Source of the DNA: Hyphomicrobiales bacterium
GTDB lineage: Bacteria; Pseudomonadota; Alphaproteobacteria; Rhizobiales; Rhizobiaceae
Reading direction: 5' to 3'
NCBI GenBank assembly: GCA_900473185.1
Contig: UCKU01000037.1
Location: forward strand, 1 to 59,889
Length of the DNA stretch: 59,889 bases
This document shows positions 46,503-53,887 of this stretch, one piece after another; the stretch's first letter is position 1, and every line of letters starts with the position of its first letter. Position numbers and translations under genes: made by a program. A model generated the notes under the pieces. It was not told the origin of the DNA. It ran no database searches and worked only from the letters and a program-made list of their open reading frames with translations.

Positions 46503-48089
46503 TTATTTTGCTACCTTGTCGTAATAGACCTGGTCTGCGTTCAGGCCCTGGGCATAGTTTTTCACCTTGTCGCTTAGCACGACCTGGTCATTGCCTTGAA
46601 GCATGAAAACGAAGGGCGAGCTTGCCTGGATCTTCTTCTGCAGGTCCTGATAGAGCGCAGCGCGCTTGGCAGCATCCTGTTCCTTCACCGCAGCAAGCGT
46701 CTCGTCGGTCAGTTCCGGGATCACCCAGCCAGCCTGCTTTGCAACGGTGTTAGCCGAGTTGTCCTTGTTGATCGCAAAGGCGCTAGCATTGGAATGGGCG
46801 TCGAAATAATCCGGGATCCAGTAGCGCAGCGTCATCTCGAACTTGCCGGCGCGGCCGCGGGCATAGATATCACTCGCAACACCCGGCTGGATATCAAGCG
46901 TTATGCCGGCCTGTGCGAAGGTCGACTGCAGCGACTGGGCGATCGACAGGAACGGCTGGTCGTTGAAGACGATGAATTCGATCTTGAACGGCGTCTTGAT
47001 TCCACCATCGGCAAGGATTTTCTTTGCCTTCTCGACATCGAGTTTGAAAGGCGTATCGCTGAGCGCGCCGGGGAAGCCGTTCGGCAGGAAGGCCTGGTGA
47101 ACGCTGCTCTGGCCGCGCAGCAGGTTCTTGGTGATGCCGTCATAATCGACGAGATAACGCGCGGCTTCCCAGAAAGCGGGGTTGCCGAGCGTCGGGTCCG
47201 CCTTGCTGTTCAGCAGGATATAGTCCTGACGGGCAGAGGGAACGGAGAGCACCTTGATACCGCTCTTGTCCTTCAGCGCTTCGATCTGGTCGGCAGAGAG
47301 GCCACGCGCAATATCGGCATCGCCCTGCTCGACGAGCAGGCGGCGGGCACCGACATCAGGCACGTTGCGGATGATGACGCTTTCAAGCGCCGGCTTGTCG
47401 GAGGAATTGGCGTTGGCCTGCAGCACCAGCGCCTCATGCGGCGTGTAGGTGGCAATCGTATAGGCGCCGCTACCCGCAGAATTGGTCTTCAGCCAGCCAT
47501 TGCCGAAATCATTGTCCTTGGCCTGCGCCGAAACCGTCTGCTCATCGACGATGGAGGCGATCGGCGCCGTCAGGATCGAGAGCGCAAAGCCGGAGCCAAC
47601 ATCGGCCGTCCAGGTGAGCTTGACATGTTTGTCGTCAACCTTGGTGATCGCGGCATCGACATTGTCGGCCTTCCAGCCGAGTTCGTTGAGGATGAAGGCC
47701 GGTGACTTGTTGAGCTTCACGGCGCGCGTCAGCGAGAAAATCACGTCCTCAGGGCGAACCGGATTGCCGGACCCGAACTTGGCGTCGGAAAGCGCGAATG
47801 TCAGGCTCTTGCCATCGCTGCCGGCTTCCCAGGTAGCGGCAAGTGCAGCCTCGATCTTCGTGCCGTCATCGCGGTTGGACTGGACGAGGCGCTGGTAGAT
47901 ATTGTTGAAGGACTGGACGGTCGTCAGCTCGAAGCCTTCGGCCGGGTCGAAGCTGACGGCATCGTCGATCGACTGGGCAACGACGAGCACGTTTGGCGGC
48001 GTTTCGGCGTGAACAACCGGCGCGCTGAATGCCAGTGCCAGGCTGAAAACAGTGCCGAGCAGCTTGGCGCGGCTGGTAATGATTGACAT
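46503..48089 (-). CDS. Family-5 solute-binding protein (DppA/NikA type)
   Basis: 528 residues from ATG 48089, behind GGGGAG; the longer frame is not signal-like. Signal peptide about 1-30 (FSLALAFSAPVVHA-ET). The SBP_bac_5 fold begins with VAQSIDDAVSFDPAEGFELTT... and continues through the usual two lobes. In length and start it resembles dipeptide and opine/nickel-type binders; no histidine-rich nickel site is evident. It is the second gene of a six-gene operon (CMD-fold protein, binding protein, two permeases, two ATPases). The ligand is unknown. Confidence 0.9.
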   Translation of the reverse strand: MSIITSRAKLLGTVFSLALAFSAPVVHAETPPNVLVVAQSIDDAVSFDPAEGFELTTVQSFNNIYQRLVQSNRDDGTKIEAALAATWEAGSDGKSLTFALSDAKFGSGNPVRPEDVIFSLTRAVKLNKSPAFILNELGWKADNVDAAITKVDDKHVKLTWTADVGSGFALSILTAPIASIVDEQTVSAQAKDNDFGNGWLKTNSAGSGAYTIATYTPHEALVLQANANSSDKPALESVIIRNVPDVGARRLLVEQGDADIARGLSADQIEALKDKSGIKVLSVPSARQDYILLNSKADPTLGNPAFWEAARYLVDYDGITKNLLRGQSSVHQAFLPNGFPGALSDTPFKLDVEKAKKILADGGIKTPFKIEFIVFNDQPFLSIAQSLQSTFAQAGITLDIQPGVASDIYARGRAGKFEMTLRYWIPDYFDAHSNASAFAINKDNSANTVAKQAGWVIPELTDETLAAVKEQDAAKRAALYQDLQKKIQASSPFVFMLQGNDQVVLSDKVKNYAQGLNADQVYYDKVAK

Positions 48090-48117
48090 GGAAAACTCCC
48101 CTCGGGTGATGAAAAAG

Positions 48118-48648
48118 TCAGTTGGTGCCTTCGGCGAAAGCCTCAAGCTCGGGATCGAAATCGACCTCGACAACATTGATGTAGACGGCAGTGGCAATCA
48201 TGATGCCGGCAAAGGCCACGAGATCGACGAGCACCTTGGTGTCGTAGCGCGCCTTCAACTCGGCCCAGACATCGGCAGGAATGGCGTTGGAATCGGCGAC
48301 GATTGCCGCGCCAAAACGTTTAAGCAGCTGTTCGGTATCGCTCAACTCCAGGGCATCGGGATTGAACCCGTTCTTGATCAGAGCCCGGCGAAAGAAGGTG
48401 ATGGCAATGTCGGACTTCAGCGCCTTGGAGATCGAATGCGAGAAGATCCAGATCTCGCGGTCGCTGATGGCAGGATTGAGCTCGGCCCGGAGCGTGAACC
48501 ATTCGGCATAGATGCGGTGTGCCTGCGGCGAATGCAGCAACGTCCGCTTCATATTGGTCATGTTGCCGCGAACCCGCACTTCCTCGTCATGCGCTGCGCG
48601 AATCTCTTCGGAAGCGGTGTCGTAATCGATATGGGGAAGCTGGCTCAT
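48118..48648 (-). CDS. Carboxymuconolactone-decarboxylase-fold protein (CMD/AhpD-like)
   Basis: 176 residues, all-alpha. The segment ISDREIWIFSHSISKALKSDIAITFF... (positions 61-86) and the helices around 'VDLVAFAGIMIATAVYINVV' resemble CMD/AhpD-type proteins, but the CxxC redox pair of AhpD is absent (no cysteine in the protein). It is the first gene of the Dpp-type importer operon, 28 bp before the binding protein. It might act on a lactone or ring-opened product of the imported compound, or be a non-redox relative. Assignment is moderate. Confidence 0.65.
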   Translation of the reverse strand: MSQLPHIDYDTASEEIRAAHDEEVRVRGNMTNMKRTLLHSPQAHRIYAEWFTLRAELNPAISDREIWIFSHSISKALKSDIAITFFRRALIKNGFNPDALELSDTEQLLKRFGAAIVADSNAIPADVWAELKARYDTKVLVDLVAFAGIMIATAVYINVVEVDFDPELEAFAEGTN

Positions 48649-48734
48649 GCGAATTGCTCTTTCTTTGTGCGATAAAGGCTAACGAGGTGGCGAGATATTG
48701 TGCAGTCCATATTCATCCAGCTTTTCCGCCTTTT

Positions 48735-48783
48735 GACGAAAAATATTCCGCCGAACGTTACCGGTAAAAACGAACTTTTCGTC
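48735..48783. promoter_or_regulatory. Spaced inverted repeat in the divergent ABC promoter region
   Basis: GACGAAAA (48735-48742) and TTTTCGTC (48776-48783) are perfect inverted copies 33 bp apart in the gap between the CMD gene and the amino-acid ABC operon. They may be half-sites for a regulator of the minus-strand importer operon. Confidence 0.3.
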
Positions 48784-48815
48784 ACAGATATATCAGCATT
48801 TCACATCAGGCATTC

Positions 48816-48857
48816 TTGACATCGGTGCACACAAACGACACGATGAAACCGGTTTCA
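48816..48857 (+). promoter_or_regulatory. Promoter with perfect LacI-type operator before the amino-acid ABC operon
   Basis: TTGACA (48816-48821) is a consensus -35. The predicted -10 near 48839-48845 is weak and runs into TGAAACCGGTTTCA (48844-48857), a perfect 14-bp palindrome of LacI-family type (central CG, AAACCGGTTT core). Binding here would block initiation. A 12/14 copy in the same geometry occurs at 53831. Confidence 0.75.
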
Positions 48858-48878
48858 ATCGTACATAAGGGAGTGATC

Positions 48879-49550
48879 GTGCGGTTCGACCTTTCGATCC
48901 TCTTGCCCCATCTGGGCTTTCTCGGTCAAGGCGCGCTGCTGACGGCAGAAGCCTGCGCCCTGGCGCTGGTCGGCAGCGTCATCATGGGCGCTTTCGTCGC
49001 CATTGCGCGCACCTCCTCCTCGGTTCTTCTGCGCAGAATTTCCTTCGTCTACGTCGATATCTTCCGCAACGTCCCCTTCATCGTGCAGCTGTTCTTCTTC
49101 TATTACGGCCTGCCGGAGATCGGCATCTATATCGATGCCTTCACGACGGGTGTCGTGGCACTGTCGATTGCCGGCGGCGCCTATGCCTCCGATGTCATCC
49201 GCGCCGGCATTCTGGCGATCGACCAAGGCATCATCGAAGCGGCGGAGGTCAGCGGCCTCTCGCGCCGCGTGATCTTCACCAAGATCGTGTTGCCGATCGC
49301 GCTCAGAACCTCCGTTCGCCCGCTGGGCTCCGTGCTGATCAACATGGTCCTGACCTCTTCGATCCTCTCGACCATCACGCTGAACGAACTGACCGGCTCC
49401 GCGCAGATCGTCGTTTCCCAGACCTACCGGCCCTTCGAAGTCTATGTCGTGCTGCTCGTCGTCTATGCCGTGCTGACCTATCTTGTCTCGCTCGGTATCG
49501 CCCTCCTCCACCGCCGCCTGAACCGTGACATGATGGAGGCCGTTGCCTGA
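48879..49550 (+). CDS. Polar amino-acid ABC permease (HisM/GltK type)
   Basis: 223 residues from GTG 48879, chosen because AAGGGAG lies 5 bases upstream, the protein then begins like its sister permease, and any earlier ATG (48843) would put the LacI operator inside the gene. Five TM helices; the amino-acid permease signature 'RNVPFIVQLFFFYYGLPEIG' and coupling loop EAAEVSGLSRRVIFTKIVLP are clear. It overlaps the next permease by 1 bp (TGATG). With it and the ATPase it imports the ligand of the binding protein at 51906. Confidence 0.9.
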   Translation: MRFDLSILLPHLGFLGQGALLTAEACALALVGSVIMGAFVAIARTSSSVLLRRISFVYVDIFRNVPFIVQLFFFYYGLPEIGIYIDAFTTGVVALSIAGGAYASDVIRAGILAIDQGIIEAAEVSGLSRRVIFTKIVLPIALRTSVRPLGSVLINMVLTSSILSTITLNELTGSAQIVVSQTYRPFEVYVVLLVVYAVLTYLVSLGIALLHRRLNRDMMEAVA

Positions 49551-50221
49551 TGCGCTTCTCCGATTTCACGCCCTTCGATATCTGGCTGCTGCTGCAAGGC
49601 CTCGGCGTCAGCATCGGCCTGTTCCTCTCGACATCGCTGATCGGCCTGTTGATCGGCACACTCTGGGCCGTCTGCCGCTTCTATCGCGTGCCGGTGTTGA
49701 CGCCGATCATCACCTTCTTTGCTGAACTCCTGAAGAACTCGCCTGTTCTGGTGCAGCTCTTCCTCGTCTTCTTCGGCCTGCCCGGCCTCTTCCATATCCG
49801 CATCACCCCGACGACGGCCGCGATGATCACGCTCTCGGCCAATTCGGCGGCCTTCGTCTATGTCATCGCGGTCTCGGCAATCGAATCCATCGGTCGCGAC
49901 CAGATCGAAGCCGCTCGCGTCTTCGGCCTCACCCGCCGGCAAGTGCTGCGCCATGTCGTGGCACCGCAGGCAATGGCCTTTGCGATCGGCCCGCTGACGG
50001 CGCTGCTCGTCAACCAGCTGCAGGTCACCTCGCTGATCTCGGTCATCGGTGTCGTCGATCTCACCAAGATCGGTAACATCCTCAACCTGCGGACGCTGAA
50101 ACCCTTCATCGTCTGGACGGTGGTCGGCCTGCTCTATTATGTCTGCGCCAAGCTGCTCGCATGGCTCGGCGCCCGCTTCGAAAATCGCCTCAGGGCGCAT
50201 GCCGCCTGGAGAGGGCTCTAA
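49550..50221 (+). CDS. Polar amino-acid ABC permease (HisQ/GltJ type)
   Basis: 223 residues, five TM helices. Signature 'LLKNSPVLVQLFLVFFGLPG' and coupling loop EAARVFGLTRRQVLRHVVAPQ. The start is coupled to the stop of the first permease (TGATG). It is a paralogue of that protein, forming a heterodimeric channel. The next gene begins 2 bp after the stop. Confidence 0.92.
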   Translation: MRFSDFTPFDIWLLLQGLGVSIGLFLSTSLIGLLIGTLWAVCRFYRVPVLTPIITFFAELLKNSPVLVQLFLVFFGLPGLFHIRITPTTAAMITLSANSAAFVYVIAVSAIESIGRDQIEAARVFGLTRRQVLRHVVAPQAMAFAIGPLTALLVNQLQVTSLISVIGVVDLTKIGNILNLRTLKPFIVWTVVGLLYYVCAKLLAWLGARFENRLRAHAAWRGL

Positions 50222-50222
50222 T

Positions 50223-50957
50223 ATGCTCAAAGTAGAAAACGTAAAGAAGGCCTTCGGTCCGGTCACCATTCTCGATGGCGTCAATCTCACCGTCAATCCC
50301 GGCGAGGTCGTCTCTATCCTCGGCTCTTCCGGCTCCGGCAAATCGACGCTGATCCGCTGCATCAACGGCCTGGAAAAATTGAACGGTGGCAGCATCACTG
50401 TCGATGATTACGACGTCAGCAAGCCGAAGGAATTGGCGGAAGCCCGCAAGCGCTCTGGCACCGTCTTCCAGCTCTTTAACCTCTACCCCCACATGACGGT
50501 CCTCGGAAACATCACGCTGGCGCCGATCGAAGTGCTGAAGAAGCCGCGCGCAGAAGCAGAAGCCACCGCCCGCGCCCTACTGCAGTCCGTCGGCCTAGGC
50601 GACCGGGCCGACGCCTATCCGGCCCAGCTCTCGGGCGGCCAGCGTCAACGCGTCGGCATCTGCCGGGCGCTTGCCATGCAGCCGCGCTATCTGCTGCTCG
50701 ATGAAGTCACCAGCGCGCTCGACCCGGAAATGACATCGGAAGTCCTTGCGATCCTCGCCAAGCTCGCGACCGAGGGCACGACCATGCTCTTCGTCACCCA
50801 CGAAATCGAATTCGCGCGGCAGATTTCCAACCGCATCGTCTTCCTCGACAAGGGCAAGCTGCTTGTCGATCTGCCGACTGCGGATTTCTTCGCCGCCGAT
50901 GGCGGCATGGCGAATCCCCGTATCGCCCAGTTCCTCTCCAAAATGCGCAAAGATTAG
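50223..50957 (+). CDS. Amino-acid ABC transporter ATPase (GlnQ/HisP type)
   Basis: 244 residues from ATG 50223, 2 bp after the permease stop. Walker A GSSGSGKS (37-44), Q-loop FQLFNLYPHMTVLGNI, signature LSGGQRQR, Walker B YLLLDEVTSALDPEM and H-loop VTHE. The GlnQ-type 'FNLyPHmT' motif marks it as an amino-acid importer ATPase rather than a sugar one. Confidence 0.94.
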   Translation: MLKVENVKKAFGPVTILDGVNLTVNPGEVVSILGSSGSGKSTLIRCINGLEKLNGGSITVDDYDVSKPKELAEARKRSGTVFQLFNLYPHMTVLGNITLAPIEVLKKPRAEAEATARALLQSVGLGDRADAYPAQLSGGQRQRVGICRALAMQPRYLLLDEVTSALDPEMTSEVLAILAKLATEGTTMLFVTHEIEFARQISNRIVFLDKGKLLVDLPTADFFAADGGMANPRIAQFLSKMRKD

Positions 50958-50965
50958 AGGTATTC

Positions 50966-51883
50966 ATGCTGCTCTTGGCCAATAAAGAAGCCTGGCCCGG
51001 TTTCCCGACGACGGTGCAGATGCTGCGCGAAGGCGCCATCAGCCTCGACGCCATGGTCGCCGGCATCAGCAAGGTTGAAAGCGAAGTCCAGGTGCGCAGC
51101 GTCGGTTACGGCGGCTGGCCGAACATGCTCGGCAACATGGAACTCGACGCCGCCGTCATGGACGGCAATACACGTGATGTTGGAACGGTCGGCGCCGTAC
51201 CGAACACGCTACCCGTCGCCCGCCTCGCCCATGAAGTCATGAAGCGCCTGCCGCATGTGATGCTGACTGGCGACGGCGCGCGACGCTTTGCCAGTGAAAT
51301 CGGTTTCTCCGAAGACGATGTGTTGTTCGAAGACAGCAAACGCGTCTGGTGGGACCGGTTGGAAAAGGAACTCTCGCCGGACGAATTGGCGAAATTCCCC
51401 AATATCCCGCTGGCGCCGCTGAGCCGCGCCATCACCGATCCCGAGCGCGTGCGTGACACGACCGTCTTCCTGTCCGCCGATCCGGCACGCGGCATCCACG
51501 CTGCGACGTCCACCTCCGGCTGGGCCTGGAAATATCCCGGCCGCCTCGGCGACAGCCCTATTCCCGGCGCCGGCTTCTATGCCGACAGCCGTTACGGCGC
51601 CGCCGCCTGCACCCATACCGGCGAAATGACCATGCGCTGCTCGACTGCGCGCACCGTCGTGCTTGCGCTCAAATTCGGCTATTCGCTCTCCGACGCCGTC
51701 AAGCTGGCCGTTGAGGAGCTCAACGAACTTTCCTCCGGTTTCCTGGCCGGCGTGGTTATCCATGCTGTCGATGCCAAGGGGAACCATGAGGTCGTAAATT
51801 TCAGATGCGAGGGCGAAATCCGCTACTGGCTCTGGGAGGACTCGATGCCCGAACCGGAACTCCGGGCAGCGAAACTGGCATAA
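50966..51883 (+). CDS. Aspartylglucosaminidase / isoaspartyl-peptidase-like Ntn hydrolase
   Basis: 305 residues, 8 bp after the ATPase gene, no signal peptide, so cytosolic. Type-2 asparaginase (Ntn) fold. The autoprocessing site should lie between D164 and T165 (RVRD|TTVFL), giving N-terminal nucleophile T165; TSTSGWAWKYPGRLGDSP (181-198), PGAGFYAD and GEMTMR line the substrate site. The 'GTSTxG...GRxGDSPIPGAG' arrangement is closest to N4-(beta-N-acetylglucosaminyl)-L-asparaginase, which splits glycosyl-asparagine. Its place between ATPase and binding protein means it probably acts on the imported compound. Confidence 0.85.
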   Translation: MLLLANKEAWPGFPTTVQMLREGAISLDAMVAGISKVESEVQVRSVGYGGWPNMLGNMELDAAVMDGNTRDVGTVGAVPNTLPVARLAHEVMKRLPHVMLTGDGARRFASEIGFSEDDVLFEDSKRVWWDRLEKELSPDELAKFPNIPLAPLSRAITDPERVRDTTVFLSADPARGIHAATSTSGWAWKYPGRLGDSPIPGAGFYADSRYGAAACTHTGEMTMRCSTARTVVLALKFGYSLSDAVKLAVEELNELSSGFLAGVVIHAVDAKGNHEVVNFRCEGEIRYWLWEDSMPEPELRAAKLA

Positions 51884-51905
51884 TCAAGAAGAGGGAAATG
51901 GAACC

Positions 51906-52697
51906 ATGAAACGCATTCTCACAGCCATTGCCGCGCTGGCCGTCGTTGCCGGCTCTGCGCTTCCGTCCTTTGCCGGCATGATCGACGATATCCGCTCACG
52001 TGGCGTCGTGCGCATCGGCGTCTCGCTCGGCGGCGAGCCGATCGGCTTCCGCGACGCGCAGAACAACCCGGTCGGTTATGACGTCGATGTCGCCACTCGC
52101 CTCGCCGAAAAGCTCGGTGTACCCGTCGAATTTACCGATGTCTCGGGCGACGCCCGCATCTCCATGCTGGTCTCCGGCCAGATCGACGTCGCAATCGCCA
52201 ATACCTCGGCGACGCTCGAGCGCGCCAAGGTCGTCAATTTCTCGATCCCGTATAACCGCGCCGGCCTGCGCGTCATCGTCCAGAAGGACTCCGGCATCAA
52301 GGAACTGAAGGATCTCGCCGGCAAGAAGGTCGTCGTCGGCCGCGGCACGACCGGCGAAACCTTCCTGAAGACGGCCGTGCCGGATGCCCAGCTCGTCTAT
52401 GTCGATCAGTTCGCTCCCGATGGCGTCCTGCAGCTTCAGCAGAAGCGTGTGGATGCCGCGATCGAAGATTCCTCGCTGCTCGACTACCTCGCTACCAAGA
52501 ACCCGACGCTGGTCACCCTTGCCGGCCTCTATTCCAACGACCCAATCGGCATCGCCGTTGCCAAGGGCGATCCGGAATTCGTCCGCTGGCTCGACATGTT
52601 CGTCTCCGACTACATCCAGTCGGGCGCCTATGAAGCCAATTACAAGAAGTGGTGGGGCGCTGAAGCCAACCCGCCGGCTCTGAACCCGCAGTGGTAA
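51906..52697 (+). CDS. Polar amino-acid ABC solute-binding protein (SBP family 3)
   Basis: 263 residues; signal peptide 1-23 with cleavage near FAG-M. Family-3 fold: VVRIGVSLGGEPIGFRDAQNNPVGYDVDVATRLAEKLG at the N-lobe and 'GRGTTGETFLKTAVPDAQLVYVDQ' with the Arg/Asp ligand clamp of amino-acid binders. It is last in the operon, followed by a terminator. The ligand is expected to contain an alpha-amino-acid group; the operon context suggests an asparagine or aspartate conjugate (inference). Confidence 0.92.
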   Translation: MKRILTAIAALAVVAGSALPSFAGMIDDIRSRGVVRIGVSLGGEPIGFRDAQNNPVGYDVDVATRLAEKLGVPVEFTDVSGDARISMLVSGQIDVAIANTSATLERAKVVNFSIPYNRAGLRVIVQKDSGIKELKDLAGKKVVVGRGTTGETFLKTAVPDAQLVYVDQFAPDGVLQLQQKRVDAAIEDSSLLDYLATKNPTLVTLAGLYSNDPIGIAVAKGDPEFVRWLDMFVSDYIQSGAYEANYKKWWGAEANPPALNPQW

Positions 52698-52707
52698 GAT
52701 GATCCTG

Positions 52708-52731
52708 ACAGGCCGCCTCCGGGCGGCCTGT
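52708..52731. terminator. Bidirectional terminator between ABC operon and LacI gene
   Basis: ACAGGCCGCC/GGCGGCCTGT, a perfect 10-bp stem with a 4-nt loop, followed by TTGCTATTA, 10 bp after the binding-protein stop and 7 bp from the convergent LacI stop. Confidence 0.75.
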
Positions 52732-52737
52732 TTGCTA

Positions 52738-53739
52738 TTAGGAGGTCAGGCGTGGAAAGAAGGTCGTCGGCACGATGACCGGTGGCTGACCGGAATGGAA
52801 GTCGCCGGGATTGGCGATGAAATCCACCATCTGCTCAACGTAGACGCCCTTGTCATAGCCGATCGAGGAGATCGGATAGGCATCGAAATCGGTGAGCGAC
52901 AAATTGTCGAAACCGTAGAGCCGGAAACGCGTCGGCCGGTTGCCGGGAAAATCGGCACGGCAGACATCAAGAATGCCCATAGCCATCGCATCCGACGTGC
53001 AGAAGATCGCATCCGGGCAATCCAGACCAGTCAGGTCTGCCGCAGCCGCATGCCCGCTCTCATAGGAATAGTCGCCTTGCACCGTGCGCACCAGCTCTAT
53101 GCCATTCTTCGCGAAGGCCTGCCTGTAGAAAGCGATGCGCGCCTGTTCCATCGGCGAAGAGGAACGGCCGGTAACGAGCCCCGCACGCTTCACGCCCTTC
53201 TTGGCGGCATCAGCGACGGCTTCGGCAATGCCGCTGCCTTCATCGGGAATAACGACGGGCGAAAGATCGTCATGAAGACCGTTCAGCATGACGACGAGAT
53301 CGGAGCGGAACATGCGCCGGACCGTGGGCGCATCCGCAAAATCCGAAAAGACCAGTGCCGCATCGACATGATAGGCGACGCCGTTGCGCAGGAATTCCTC
53401 GACGCGGGCGACAGAACCGATGCGGATCATGATGACCTGCTTGCCGATCGACTGGATCTGATCGAGCAGCTGGTCGAAAAGATCGAGATCCGAAAGGTCG
53501 TGGATATGGTTGACGACGACGGCGACGAGGTTGACCGTCTTGGTCGTGAGGCTTTGCGCCAGAAGGTTTGGCTTATAGCCAAGCTGGGCGGCGGCCTCGA
53601 CTACCCGTTCGCGCTTGTCGGCCGAGACCGGGCGCGGCTCATTGGAGAGCGCTCGGCTGGCAACCGCACGCGATACCCCGGCGAGCTTTGCAACATCGGC
53701 AATCGTCGGGGCAGCATCGCGGCCATTGTTCTGGGTCAT
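52738..53739 (-). CDS. LacI-family repressor, probable regulator of both flanking operons
   Basis: 333 residues, normal LacI length. HTH 'PTIADVAKLAGVSRAVASRALSN' (about 11-33), hinge helix KPNLLAQSL, then the periplasmic-binding-like core. It diverges from the M24/cupin gene pair and converges on the amino-acid ABC operon. Palindromes of its family type lie on the promoter of each (48844 and 53831). LacI proteins usually sense sugars or nucleosides, which is unexpected for an amino-acid importer and suggests a sugar-containing inducer. No site for autoregulation is evident beyond the shared 53831 region. Confidence 0.92.
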   Translation of the reverse strand: MTQNNGRDAAPTIADVAKLAGVSRAVASRALSNEPRPVSADKRERVVEAAAQLGYKPNLLAQSLTTKTVNLVAVVVNHIHDLSDLDLFDQLLDQIQSIGKQVIMIRIGSVARVEEFLRNGVAYHVDAALVFSDFADAPTVRRMFRSDLVVMLNGLHDDLSPVVIPDEGSGIAEAVADAAKKGVKRAGLVTGRSSSPMEQARIAFYRQAFAKNGIELVRTVQGDYSYESGHAAAADLTGLDCPDAIFCTSDAMAMGILDVCRADFPGNRPTRFRLYGFDNLSLTDFDAYPISSIGYDKGVYVEQMVDFIANPGDFHSGQPPVIVPTTFFPRLTS

Positions 53740-53805
53740 ATTCGAGCGCTTTCCAACCTGTCATGGCGTGATAGCGCACAGAAGCGCATCTTCGCTATCG
53801 GAAAC

Positions 53806-53844
53806 TTGCAATCATCCACTTTCGTGGCACTGAAACCGGTGCCA
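53806..53844 (+). promoter_or_regulatory. Promoter with second LacI-type operator before the M24/cupin genes
   Basis: TTGCAA (53806-53811) as -35, and TGAAACCGGTGCCA (53831-53844), which matches the 48844 palindrome at 12 of 14 positions. The distance from -35 to operator is 25 bp here and 28 bp at 48816, so both promoters share one repressible design. Confidence 0.65.
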
Positions 53845-53887
53845 TCGGCCCTTTTCATCTCAATGCCAGCTTGAATGGAGGAACTAT

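Noticed and set aside
48843..48878. ATG 48843 as start of the amino-acid permease
   Set aside because: It would place the 14-bp LacI palindrome inside the gene and lacks a Shine-Dalgarno; GTG 48879 has AAGGGAG at proper distance.
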